A stretch of 64,000 nucleotides of DNA from Salinarimonas rosea DSM 21201 (GTDB taxonomy: Bacteria; Pseudomonadota; Alphaproteobacteria; Rhizobiales; Beijerinckiaceae), in NCBI RefSeq assembly GCF_000429045.1, contig NZ_AUBC01000004.1, forward strand, positions 124,001 to 188,000, read 5' to 3'. The first letter of the stretch is position 1. Each line of letters starts with the position of its first letter. Of the stretch, positions 26,717-36,000 are shown piece by piece. Both the position numbers and the translations under genes were made by a program. Under the pieces are notes generated by a model that saw nothing but the letters and a program-made list of their open reading frames with translations, was not told where the DNA came from and searched no databases.

Positions 26717-26742
26717 GGAACCGTCGCGGCGCCCGCCCGGTT
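26717..26742 (+). promoter_or_regulatory. Candidate EcfG-type promoter or hairpin before the PRC-barrel gene
   Basis: GGAAC (26717-26721), 17 bp, GGTT (26739-26742), 33 bp before the ATG at 26776. The same bases form an inverted repeat GGAACCG...CGGTTCC, so a weak terminator for the RND operon is an alternative reading. Confidence 0.4.
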
Positions 26743-26775
26743 CCTCCCGGCAGCCACCTCGCCCGGAGAGACCCG

Positions 26776-27495
26776 ATGCGCCGCCTCCTCACGAGCCGTT
26801 CGACGCGCCTCGCGCCCAGCCTCGCCGCGCTTTCGCTGATGGCCGGCCTGGCCGCCGGCGGAGCGCAGGCCCAATCCACCGTCGCGCCGAACACGCAGGC
26901 CGCCGAGGCCTTCGCGGACGCGCGGATCATCCCGCTGGGCGAGCTCGACTTCGAGCCCGCGGCCTTCGGCCTGTGGAGCGGCCTCGACCTGCTCGGGGCC
27001 GACCTCCTCGGCCCGGGGGGCGAGGACATCGGCGACGTCGAGGACATCCTCGTCACCACCGACGGCTGGGCCGTCGCGGTCGTGGTTGAGCTGGACGAGT
27101 TCCTGGAGTTCGACGAGCCGATGCTCTCGATCCCGCTCTCGCTGCTGGAGATCCTGCCGGAGGCGGGGGCCGTGCGCGCCCCGATCGAGCTCGACGCAAT
27201 GCAGCTCTACTCGGCCTTCGACGTGCGCACGCTCACGGCGCGCATCGTCTCCGACCAGGTCGCGGCCATCGCCGACGACGACCTCGACGACATCGTCACC
27301 GGCGAGGGGCTGTTCCTCTTCGAGGACGCGCTGCTCGGCGAGTACGCGCCGCTGGGGGACGGGGAGCTCTACGGCTACGTCCACGACCTCCTCTTCGCCA
27401 TGGAGGGCGAGGTCGACGCCGTGGTGATCTCGGCCACCGCCGGCCCCTTCGACGACCTCGCGGTGCCCTACATGGGCCCGCCGGCGAGAGATTGA
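26776..27495 (+). CDS. Secreted PRC-barrel-like protein
   Basis: A 239-residue exported protein: signal peptide about 1-32 (ending GGAQAQ), then two PRC-barrel-like segments. The first has LGADLLGPGGEDIGDVEDILVTTDGWAVA-type sequence and ends in PLSLLEIL, where a PRC-barrel is expected; a second, less clear one contains YGYVHDLLFAMEGEVDAV. It is strongly acidic. PRC barrels are small protein-RNA or protein-protein interaction modules; the periplasmic versions common in Hyphomicrobiales have no known function. Three more such genes lie at 38.8-40.7 kb. Confidence 0.65.
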   Translation: MRRLLTSRSTRLAPSLAALSLMAGLAAGGAQAQSTVAPNTQAAEAFADARIIPLGELDFEPAAFGLWSGLDLLGADLLGPGGEDIGDVEDILVTTDGWAVAVVVELDEFLEFDEPMLSIPLSLLEILPEAGAVRAPIELDAMQLYSAFDVRTLTARIVSDQVAAIADDDLDDIVTGEGLFLFEDALLGEYAPLGDGELYGYVHDLLFAMEGEVDAVVISATAGPFDDLAVPYMGPPARD

Positions 27496-27506
27496 TCGCG
27501 CGCGCG

Positions 27507-27525
27507 TCCTCCCCGAAGGGGGGAG
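27507..27525. terminator. Hairpin after the PRC-barrel-like gene
   Basis: TCCTCCCC-GAA-GGGGGGAG (27507-27525), just after the stop at 27495. It is a variant of the TCCTCCCC-N3-GGGGAGGA element found exactly at 27615-27633 and 51480-51498. Confidence 0.5.
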
Positions 27526-27614
27526 TCCGTGCGCAGGACGGGCGGTGGGGCCGTTCGGGTATCCTGGCGAGCCGTATCGCCGCCCTCCCCACCCTCCGGC
27601 TCGTCGAGCCTCCG

Positions 27615-27633
27615 TCCTCCCCTGCGGGGAGGA
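27615..27633. terminator. Hairpin element between convergent genes (first exact copy)
   Basis: Perfect 8-bp stem TCCTCCCC-TGC-GGGGAGGA between the convergent PRC-barrel-like gene and exoR; probably a bidirectional terminator. The same stem recurs at 51480-51498. Confidence 0.55.
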
Positions 27634-27654
27634 GGCGGGTCGGGGGTCTCGGCC

Positions 27655-28467
27655 TCAGCGGTCCGTCTGGAGGTGGCGCTCGAGGTAGGCCAGCGCACCC
27701 TGGCGGTCGCTGGCGCTCGCGCCGGCGACGGCGCCGTCGTAGAGGTCGGTGATCCAGGTGTCGCGGGCGGGGTCGGCGGCGTCGCGGGCCAGCGTCAGCC
27801 ACATCAGGCCGAGCGGGCGCTGGCGGGGCACGCCGTCTCCCGTGACCAGCATGTGGCCGAGCACCGCCTGGGCGGCGACGTGGCCCTTCTCGGCGGCGCT
27901 GTTGAGCCAGCGCGCGGCCATGCGGGCATCGACCGGCACGCCGTTGCCGTCGAGGTAGAGCCGCGCGAGGTTGTACTGCGCGTCCGCGTCGCCGAACCAG
28001 GAGGCGGCGTAGAAGAACATCTCGTGCGCGCGCGCCGGGTTCTGGCGCACGTAGCTGCCGGGGATGCCCTCGAGGAAGTAGGCGCCGAGCGAGACGAACG
28101 CGTTCGCCACGACGCCGGCGGCCATCGCGTCCTGCGCCTGGTCGGCGTGATGGTCGACGATCTTCGAGAAGTACTCGAAGGCCTTGAGGTCGTCGTGCGG
28201 GACGCCGTCCCCGGCCGCGTACATGCGCCCGAGCTTCCAGCGGGCGAGCGCGTCTCCCTGCACGGCGGCGTATTCGAGCGCGCGCACGGCGGCGAGCTTG
28301 TCGCCGGCATTGTAGTCGCGCATGCCCGAGCGCAGCGCGTCGTGGACGGAGTCCCACGGCGACGCCGGGTCGGGCCCGGGCGCGTCGACGGCCCAGGCGG
28401 GGGCCGCGAGCAGGGTCAGGCCGAGCACCGCCGCCGCGGCCAGGGATGTCGCGCTAGAGATCCGCAT
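27655..28467 (-). CDS. exoR: ExoR-type periplasmic Sel1-repeat regulator
   Basis: A 270-residue periplasmic protein: signal peptide 1-26 (ending PAWA), then Sel1/TPR-like repeats such as ARWKLGRMYAAGDGVPHDD, AQYNLARLYLDGNGVPVDA and AQAVLGHMLVTGDGVPRQR. The segment ALRSGMRDYNAGDKLAAVRALEYAA matches the start of mature ExoR. In Sinorhizobium and Agrobacterium, ExoR binds and inhibits the ExoS/ChvG sensor kinase, restraining exopolysaccharide and acid-stress genes, and is degraded at low pH. The start at 28467 lies inside the end of ilvD (14-bp overlap), an unusual coupling. Confidence 0.82.
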   Translation of the reverse strand: MRISSATSLAAAAVLGLTLLAAPAWAVDAPGPDPASPWDSVHDALRSGMRDYNAGDKLAAVRALEYAAVQGDALARWKLGRMYAAGDGVPHDDLKAFEYFSKIVDHHADQAQDAMAAGVVANAFVSLGAYFLEGIPGSYVRQNPARAHEMFFYAASWFGDADAQYNLARLYLDGNGVPVDARMAARWLNSAAEKGHVAAQAVLGHMLVTGDGVPRQRPLGLMWLTLARDAADPARDTWITDLYDGAVAGASASDRQGALAYLERHLQTDR

Positions 28468-30184
28468 AGCACTGCTTTTCGCCCTTGCCGCCCGGATGGG
28501 TCACCGCGCCGTAGCGGGCGGGGCCGACCGTCTGGGCGAATTTCCACACCACGCCGGAGCCGTAGCCCGTCTCGCGCGGCTGCCAGGCCTGCCGGCGACG
28601 GTCGAGCTCCTCGTCGGAGAGGTGTACCGCCAGCACGCCGTTGATCGCGTCCATCTCGATGATGTCGCCGTCCTGCAGGAGGCCGATCGGCCCGCCGACA
28701 GCGGCCTCCGGGCCGACGTGGCCGATGCAGAAGCCGCGCGTCGCGCCCGAGAAGCGCCCGTCGGTGATCAGCGCCACCTTGTCGCCCATGCCCTGGCCGT
28801 AGAGCGCGGCGGTGGTGGAGAGCATCTCGCGCATCCCGGGGCCACCCTTGGGGCCCTCGTAGCGGATGACGAGCACCTCGCCCTCCTCGTACTTCCGGTC
28901 GCGCACGGCGGCGAAGCAGGCCTCCTCGCCGTCGAACACGCGGGCGGGGCCCTTGAACACCTGCTTCTCCGGCGGCATGCCGGCGACCTTCACGATGGCG
29001 CCCTCCGGGGCGAGGTTGCCCTTCAGGCCCACGACACCGCCGGTGACGGTGATCGGCTTGTCGGCGGGGCGCACCACGTCCTGGTCCGGGTTCCACTTCA
29101 CCGAGGCCATGTTCTCGGCCATGGTGCGGCCCGTGACGGTGAGGCAGTCGCCGTGCATGTAGCCGTGGTCGAGCAGCGTCTTCATCAGCAGCGGGATGCC
29201 GCCGACCTCGAACAGGTCCTTGGCGACGTAGCGCCCGCCGGGCTTCAGGTCGGCGATGTAGGGCGTGCGCTTGAAGATCTCGGCCACGTCGAACAGGTCG
29301 AACTCGATGCCGCACTCGTGCGCGATCGCCGGCAGGTGGAGCGCGGCGTTGGTCGAGCCGCCCGAGGCGGCGACGACCACGGCGGCGTTCTCCAGCGCCT
29401 TGCGGGTGACGATGTCGCGCGGGCGGATGTTCCGCGCCACGAGCTCCATCACCATCTCGCCCGCGGTCATGCAGAACTGGTCGCGGATCTCGTAGGGCGC
29501 GGGCGCGCCGGCGGAATACGGCAGCGCGAGGCCGATCGCCTCGGAGACCGTCGCCATCGTGTTGGCCGTGAACTGCGCGCCGCATGCGCCGGCCGAGGGG
29601 CAGGCGACCTTCTCGAGCTCGGCGAGGTCGGCGTCCGACATGGCGCCGACGGAGTGCTTGCCCACCGCCTCGAACACGTCCTGCACGGTCACCGGCTGGC
29701 CGCGGAAGGAGCCCGGGAGGATCGAGCCGCCGTAGATGAAGACCGAGGGCACGTTGAGGCGCACCATGGCCATCATCATGCCCGGCAGCGACTTGTCGCA
29801 GCCCGCCAGCCCCACGAGCGCGTCGTAGCCGTGGCCACGCATGGTCAGCTCGACCGAATCCGCGATCACGTCGCGGGACGGGAGCGACGAGCGCATGCCC
29901 TCGTGGCCCATGGCGATGCCGTCGGTGACGGTGATGGTGCAGAACTCGCGCGGCGTACCGCCCTGGGCGGCGACGCCCTTCTTCACCGCCTGCGCCTGGC
30001 GCATCAGGGCGATGTTACAGGGGGCGGCCTCGTTCCAGCAGCTGGCGACGCCGACGAAGGGCTGATGGATCTGCTTCTCGGTGAGGCCCATGGCGTAGTA
30101 GTACGACCGGTGGGGCGCCCGCGCGGGCCCCTCCGTGACGTGACGGCTCGGCAGCTTCGACTTGTCGTACACCCGCTCGCTCAT
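28454..30184 (-). CDS. ilvD: Dihydroxy-acid dehydratase
   Basis: Fe-S enzyme of valine, isoleucine and pantothenate synthesis (576 residues) that dehydrates 2,3-dihydroxy-isovalerate. ATG at 30184 gives MSERVYDKSKLPSRHVTEG, the normal N-terminus; an in-frame start at 30205 is less likely. Cluster ligands C56 (NEAAPCN), C129 (AGCDKSLPG) and C201 (AGACGAQFT) are present, together with GRTMAENM and DGRFSGATRGFCIGHV. It differs from the second dehydratase of this family at 56947-58683, which is sugar-acid-like. Its 3' end overlaps the exoR start. Confidence 0.95.
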   Translation of the reverse strand: MSERVYDKSKLPSRHVTEGPARAPHRSYYYAMGLTEKQIHQPFVGVASCWNEAAPCNIALMRQAQAVKKGVAAQGGTPREFCTITVTDGIAMGHEGMRSSLPSRDVIADSVELTMRGHGYDALVGLAGCDKSLPGMMMAMVRLNVPSVFIYGGSILPGSFRGQPVTVQDVFEAVGKHSVGAMSDADLAELEKVACPSAGACGAQFTANTMATVSEAIGLALPYSAGAPAPYEIRDQFCMTAGEMVMELVARNIRPRDIVTRKALENAAVVVAASGGSTNAALHLPAIAHECGIEFDLFDVAEIFKRTPYIADLKPGGRYVAKDLFEVGGIPLLMKTLLDHGYMHGDCLTVTGRTMAENMASVKWNPDQDVVRPADKPITVTGGVVGLKGNLAPEGAIVKVAGMPPEKQVFKGPARVFDGEEACFAAVRDRKYEEGEVLVIRYEGPKGGPGMREMLSTTAALYGQGMGDKVALITDGRFSGATRGFCIGHVGPEAAVGGPIGLLQDGDIIEMDAINGVLAVHLSDEELDRRRQAWQPRETGYGSGVVWKFAQTVGPARYGAVTHPGGKGEKQCYADL

Positions 30185-30672
30185 CGCCCTCGTTCCTTCC
30201 CCCAAACGCGTCTTCCGCCCGCTCGACGGCCTTCGTGGGCGCGAGGGACGGCGGCCCGCCCCTCATACGCAAGGCCGGCCGCGCCCGCCAAGAACCGCCA
30301 CGCTCGTCCAATGCCGCAGGAGGCGTCACCGGACGGTTACCGCGCGGAGGCCGAGCCGCGCGGGAAAGCAGCTAAATCCTTGAGAAGACGTGCGTTTGTG
30401 ACAGGGGGGACGATGCTCCCGGAAAGTGGCGGGATCGCGGCGCGGGGACGCGCGGGGGTGGCCGCGGTGTGCGTTCGAGGGCGAGTGTTGCGAGGCGGCA
30501 ACATTTCGTGAGGTGGGCGGATGCGAGCGCGCCGCCTCTGCCGCCGCCCCGCCGGGAGGTGGTCGCCCGGCGACGGGTGGAGACGAGCGATGCGGCGGGA
30601 GGCCGCTCCGCTCGCTCCGACCAGTCGGGCGTCCCCGGTAGACCTCCCCGGAAGAGGTGCCCGGGTCCGGCG
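30185..30672. other. Intergenic region upstream of ilvD
   Basis: 488 bp with no supportable gene; the open frames here are compositional. It should hold the ilvD promoter on the minus strand and possibly a leader, but I see no clear attenuator peptide. One perfect inverted repeat, TGTTGC-N6-GCAACA, is at 30486-30503. Confidence 0.4.
30486..30503. repeat. Inverted repeat TGTTGC-N6-GCAACA
   Basis: Perfect 6-bp arms spaced by 6 bp in the gap upstream of ilvD, spacing consistent with binding by a dimeric regulator. It is about 300 bp from the ilvD start, and no partner is identified. Confidence 0.35.
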
Positions 30673-31242
30673 TCAGCCGCCGGCGTGGAAGCTCTCGAAC
30701 TCGCTCCGCGAGAGCGTGTCGTCCTCCCCCGCCATGCGCTCGAAGGTCCGCTGGGAGAAGCTCTCGCGGCTCATCTCGGCCTCGCCGATGCTCCAGTCCG
30801 GCCAGATCTCGGTCCCCGACGCGCCCTCGACGAAGGCCTCCTGCGTCAGCCCCTCCTCGGTGCCGCCGAGCGTGGTGGCGTAGCCGACGTCCTCGTCGAG
30901 ATCGATGTCGGCGAACCACGAGGCGTAGCCGCGGTCGTACTCCTCCTCGGTCAGGATCGCGTTGCGGTCCTGGTCCCAGGTGCCGAACAGGCCCGCCCAG
31001 AACTCCTCCTCGCCGAGGAGGTCGTCCCGGTTCGTGTCCCAGGCGTCGTAGGTCTGGTCGATGTAGGGCTGGAACTCGGCGGCGCCGACGTCGCCGCTCG
31101 CATCGGCGTCGAGCTGCCCGTAGTCGCCGATCGCGCCGGTGGTCGCGGCGGCGTCGGTGCCGCTCGTCTTGTCCTGCGCGAAGGCAGGGGGAGCGACGAG
31201 GATGGCCGCGAGGAGCGCGGCGGTGGAAACGCTGCTCTTCAT
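30673..31242 (-). CDS. Secreted EF-hand-like calcium-binding protein
   Basis: A 189-residue exported protein: signal peptide about 1-22 (ending PPAFAQ), then at least three EF-hand-like loops, LDADASGDVGAAEF, WDTNRDDLLGEEEF and WDQDRNAILTEEEY, followed by a less clear fourth near TLSRSEFESF. The loops follow the D-x-D/N-x-D/S pattern with a closing Glu. It is very acidic and likely periplasmic. Function is not known; such proteins often accompany stress genes in Hyphomicrobiales. It is 53 bp downstream of a small conserved gene on the same strand. Confidence 0.75.
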   Translation of the reverse strand: MKSSVSTAALLAAILVAPPAFAQDKTSGTDAAATTGAIGDYGQLDADASGDVGAAEFQPYIDQTYDAWDTNRDDLLGEEEFWAGLFGTWDQDRNAILTEEEYDRGYASWFADIDLDEDVGYATTLGGTEEGLTQEAFVEGASGTEIWPDWSIGEAEMSRESFSQRTFERMAGEDDTLSRSEFESFHAGG

Positions 31243-31295
31243 GCGTTCTCTCCGTTCGATGTCTGGTGCCTCGGTGTCTCGTCCGGCGCCCGCCG

Positions 31296-31598
31296 TCAGC
31301 GCGAGGCGGCGCGGTCGCCGTGCTGGCGCTTCTCCAGCGTGTCGCGCCCGACGATCTTCGAGAACATGCTGTCGGGCTCGTAGAGGAGCGCCAGCTCGGC
31401 GTCCTCGAACTGCCGGAAGAACTCCTCCCAGGAGATCTCCGTCAGCGCGTCGTGCCGCGAGTTCTTCGCGTCGGGGAACATGATCCGCACGATGCCGACG
31501 CTGTCGTCGTCGTGGGTGCGGGCGACGGCGGCGGGCTTGCCGCCCTTCCCTTCCGCCCACTTCCGGATCGTCTCGTGGTCGGTCGTGGCCTGTGCCAT
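31296..31598 (-). CDS. Conserved small cytoplasmic protein of unknown function
   Basis: A 100-residue protein without signal peptide or membrane helix, starting at ATG 31598 after GGGAGGCTC. It reads DHETIRKWAEGKGGKPAAVART, then VGIVRIMFPDAK and EISWEEFFRQFEDAELALLYEP. I recognise this as a small uncharacterised family seen in alphaproteobacteria, sometimes carrying misleading enzyme names; no catalytic residues are evident. It is probably co-transcribed with the EF-hand gene. Confidence 0.75.
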   Translation of the reverse strand: MAQATTDHETIRKWAEGKGGKPAAVARTHDDDSVGIVRIMFPDAKNSRHDALTEISWEEFFRQFEDAELALLYEPDSMFSKIVGRDTLEKRQHGDRAASR

Positions 31599-31840
31599 GC
31601 GAGCCTCCCTCGTTCTTCGCCTCCGCGCCGCATGCGCGGGCCGGCGGCTCGGATGGGCAATCGGCGAGGCCGCGCGCGGTTCCGCCCGCCGCCGGCGGCG
31701 GGTCGCGATGGAACCGCCGGCGGGCGCGCATCGTCGTCTCCCCAGCCCGCGCCCCATCGGGGACCGCACGGACTGGACCGCGGCATGCGCCAGCCGCGAC
31801 CCTGCCGTGCCGCTCCTCGGCGCTCGTTCCGGACCCGTTC

Positions 31841-33028
31841 ATGAGCAAATCGACCCTCATCGCGGCGGCCGTCGCCGTCGCCCTCGTCGCCTGGATCGCC
31901 TCCGGCTGGCTGCTCGGCGGAGCCGAGCCGAGGCCCGCGCCGGTCGGCCCCGGAGCCGAGCGCCAGCCCTTCCCGGTCGAGGTGCGCCGCTCGCGGGCGG
32001 AGCCCGTGACCCGCGCGCTCCTGAACCAGGGCGAGGTCCTGCCCGACCGGACGGTGACGCTGCGCGCCGAGGTCGCCGGGCGGCTCGCGGAGATCGCGAC
32101 GCCGGAAGGTACGCGGGTGGAGGCAGGTGAGGTCGTCGCGCGCATCGATGCGGGCGACCTGGACGCGCGCCGCGACGAGGCGCAGGCGCTCGTCGACCAG
32201 GCGCAGGCGGACTACGACGCCGCCCTCGAGCTCCAGGACCGCGGCGTCACCACGCAGGCGCGGCTGCGCGAGCGCTTCACGGCGCTGCAATCCGCCCGCG
32301 CCGCGCTCGAGCGCATCGCGCGCGAGATCGAGAACCTGACGATCGAGGCACCCTTCGCCGGCATCGTCAACGAGGTCGCGCTCGACGAGGGCGAGTTCGT
32401 CACCGTGAACGCGCCCGTCGCGACGCTGATCGACAACGACCCGCTCGTCGTCGCCATCGACGTGCCCCAGCAGAGCATCGGGGACGTCGCGGTCGGACGG
32501 CCGGCGCAGGTGCGCTTCGTCACCGGCGAGACCGCGGAAGGCGACGTCTCCTACGTGTCCGCCGCCGCCGAGCGCGAGACGCGCACCTTCCGCGTCGAGA
32601 TTCGCGTGCCGAACCCGGACGGCTCGGTGCCCTCCGGGATCAGCGCCGAGACGCGCATCCCGATCGAGCAGGTGCCGGCGCACTTCTTCTCGCCGGCGCT
32701 GCTGTCGCTGTCGAGCGAGGGGCAGCTCGGCGTGAAGACCGTGACCGAGGAGGGCGTCGTCGCCTTCCACGCGGTCGACATCGTCCAGGCCCGGGCGCAG
32801 GGCGTCTACGTCTCGGGGCTGCCCGAGGAGATCGCGCTGATCACGGTCGGCCAGGGCTTCGTCGCCGAGGGCGAGCGCGTGCGCGCCGTCGAGGCGCAAT
32901 CGGTCGACGTGGTCGAGCAGCCCGGTGCCTCCCTTCCGCGGGACGCGCTGCCGCTCGGCGACGTGCCGGCGCCGCAGGCGCCGCCCCTCGCACCGCCGCC
33001 GGCGCCCGCCGCGGAGGACGCGCGATGA
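31841..33028 (+). CDS. RND efflux periplasmic adaptor subunit (second pair)
   Basis: A 395-residue membrane fusion protein. One N-terminal helix (about 5-25, IAAAVAVALVAWIASGWLL) anchors it; then a lipoyl half (VTLRAEVAGRLAEI), a short coiled-coil hairpin (about 105-165), the second lipoyl half (IEAPFAGIVNEVALDEGEFV) and a beta-barrel domain. The tail is Pro/Ala-rich. It overlaps the permease start by 4 bp. It is shorter and distinct from the first adaptor at 22119, so this is not a simple duplication. Confidence 0.9.
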   Translation: MSKSTLIAAAVAVALVAWIASGWLLGGAEPRPAPVGPGAERQPFPVEVRRSRAEPVTRALLNQGEVLPDRTVTLRAEVAGRLAEIATPEGTRVEAGEVVARIDAGDLDARRDEAQALVDQAQADYDAALELQDRGVTTQARLRERFTALQSARAALERIAREIENLTIEAPFAGIVNEVALDEGEFVTVNAPVATLIDNDPLVVAIDVPQQSIGDVAVGRPAQVRFVTGETAEGDVSYVSAAAERETRTFRVEIRVPNPDGSVPSGISAETRIPIEQVPAHFFSPALLSLSSEGQLGVKTVTEEGVVAFHAVDIVQARAQGVYVSGLPEEIALITVGQGFVAEGERVRAVEAQSVDVVEQPGASLPRDALPLGDVPAPQAPPLAPPPAPAAEDAR

Positions 33029-36000
33029 ACGGGCTCGTCCACGCCGCCTTCTCGCGCACCCGCACCGTGGTGATGCTCCTCGTCCTCGTCCTCGTCCTGG
33101 GTGCGGTCTCCTACGTGGCGATCCCCAAGGAGAGCTCGCCCGACGTGCCGATCCCCATCGTCTACGTCTCGGTGCCGTACGAGGGCATCGCGCCGGAGGA
33201 CGCCGAGAGGCTGCTCCTGCGCCCGCTCGAGAGCGAGCTGCAGTCGATCGAGGGCCTCGACGAGATGAGCGCCACCGCGGCGGAGGGCTACGCCTCCGTC
33301 CAGCTCGAGTTCGAGGCGGGCGGCGACCCCGACGAGGCGCTCGACGCCGTGCGCGAGGCGGTGGACCGCGCCCGGCCCGAGCTGCCCGCCGGCGCCGAGG
33401 AGCCGGTCGTGCAGGAGGTCAACGTCGCGCTGTTCCCGATCCTGACGATCGTGCTGTCCGGCCCGCTGCCGGAGCGCACGCTCGTCTCCATCGCAAACGA
33501 CCTCCAGGACCGGATCGAGGGCCTCGCCGGCGTGCTCGAGGTCGACATCGGCGGCGATCGCGAGGAGCTGCTCGAGATCCTGATCGACCCTGTGACGCTC
33601 GAGACCTACGGCCTCTCCTTCGAGGGGCTCGTCCAGCAGATCCAGCGCAACAACCGCCTGATCGCGGCGGGTGCGCTCGAGACGAGCGCCGGGCGGATCG
33701 TGCTCAAGGTGCCCGGCGTCATCGAGGACATCGAGGACGTGCTCTCGCTGCCGGTGAAGGTGGTCGGCGACACGGTCGTGACCTTCGCCGACGTCGCCGT
33801 GCCGCGGCGCACCTTCCGGGACCCGCAGGGCTTCGCGCGCATCGACGGGCAGGCCGCGGTGGCGCTCGAGGTCAAGAAGCGCATCGGCGCCAACATCATC
33901 GAGACGGTGGAGGACGTGCGCGCGCTCGTCGCCGAGCGCCGGGAGGGGTGGCCCGCGGCGCTCTCGGTCTCCTACCTGCAGGACGAGAGCGAGCATATCC
34001 GCACCATGCTCGGCGACCTGCAGAACAACGTTCTCTCGGCGATCGTCATCGTCATGATCGTGATCATCGCGACGCTGGGCCTGCGCACGGCCTTCCTGGT
34101 CGGGCTGTCGATTCCCGGCGCCTTCCTCGCCGGCATCGTGGCGATCTACTTCCTCGGCTACACGCTCAACATCGTGGTGCTGTTCTCGCTCATCCTCGTC
34201 GTCGGCATGCTCGTCGACGGCGCGATCGTCACGACGGAGCTCGCGGACCGGCACATGGCGGAGGGAGCGTCGCCGCGGGAGGCCTACGCGGCGGCCGCCA
34301 AGCGCATGGCCTGGCCGATCGTCTCGTCCACCGCCACGACGCTGGCGGTGTTCGTGCCGCTCCTGTTCTGGGGCGGGGTCGTCGGGGAGTTCATGAAGTT
34401 CCTCCCGATCACGGTGATCCTGACGCTCGCCGCCTCCCTCGCCATGGCGCTCGTGTTCATCCCCGTGCTCGGCGGCGTCTTCGGCCGCCCGGGCGCGCAG
34501 AGCGAGCGCCAGCTCGCGGCGCTGCACGCGGCCGAGAGCGGGGACCTCGCCACGATCGGCGGGGCGACGGGCGCCTACCTGCGCACCCTGCGCGCCGCCG
34601 TGCGCCGTCCGGCGCTGACCCTCCTCGCCGCCTTCGCGCTCCTCGCGGGCGCCATCGCCGCCTACGGGTCGTTCGGCCGCGGCGTCGAGTTCTTCCCCTC
34701 CGTCGAGCCCGACTTCGCGCAGATCCAGGTCCAGGCCCGCGGCAACCTCTCGATCTGGGAGAAGGACGCGCTCGTGCGCCGGGTCGAGGAGCGCGTGCTG
34801 GAGCTGCCGGCGCTCGAGCACGTCTACGCCCGCACCGTCGGCGCCGGCGGGCGCCAGCTCGCGGAGGACGTGATCGGCGTGATCCAGCTCGACCTGCACG
34901 ACTGGGACGTTCGCCCGCCCGCCGTCGAGATCCTGGCCGACATCCGCGCGCGCACCGCCGACATCCCCGGCATCCGGCTCGAGGTGCGCGAGCAGGAGGG
35001 CGGCCCCGCGCAGGGCAAGCCCGTCGAGCTGCGCGTCACCGGGCGCGACGGCGACGGCGCGCTCGCCGCAGCCGTCGAGACCGTGCGCGCGACGATGGAG
35101 CGGCTCGGCGGCTTCGTCGACGTGGCGGACACGCGGCCGCTGCCGGGCGTGGAGTGGGAGCTCGCCGTCGACCGCACCCAGGCCGCGCGCTACGGCGCGG
35201 ACGTGACGCTGCTCGGCCAGGCGGTGCAGCTCTTCACCGCCGGCCTGAAGGTGGCGGAATACCGGCCCGAGACGGCGGACGGGGAGGTCGACATCCGCGT
35301 GCGTTTCCCGACGACGGACCGCAGCCTCGCCCAGCTCGAGCAGTTCCGCATCCCGACCTCGCAGGGGCTCGTGCCGATCCGCAACTTCGTCGAGTTCCGC
35401 CCGGCGCCACGGACCGGCACGCTCCAGCGCGTCGACGGCCGGCGGGTCGTGACGGTGAGCGCGGACGTGGCCGAGGGCCTGCTCGCCAGCGAGCGGATCG
35501 AGGCGCTGCGCGCCGCGCTCGATCCCGCGCAGCTGCCCGACGGCGTGCAGATCGTCTTCGCGGGGCAGGACGAGGAGCAGCGCGAGGCGGGGCTCTTCCT
35601 GGCCCAGGCCTTCGCCGCGGCCGTGTTCCTGATGCTGATCATCCTCGTCACGCAGTTCGACAGCCTCTACCAGGCGGGCCTCGTGCTCTCGGCCATCGTC
35701 TTCTCGACGGCGGGCGTGCTCATCGGCCTCCTCGTGACCGGCCGGCCTTTCGGCGTGGTGATGGGCGGCATCGGCGTGATCGCGCTCGCCGGCATCGTCG
35801 TGAACAACAACATCGTGCTCATCGACACCTACAACGATCTCCTGAAGCGCGGCCTCGACCCGCTCGACGCCGTGCTGCGCACCGGCGCGCAGCGCCTGCG
35901 CCCGGTCGTGCTGACCTCGGCGACGACGGTGCTCGGCCTGATGCCGATGGTGCTCGGCGTCAACATCGACCTCGTCGGCCGGCAGGTCCTCGTCGGCGCA

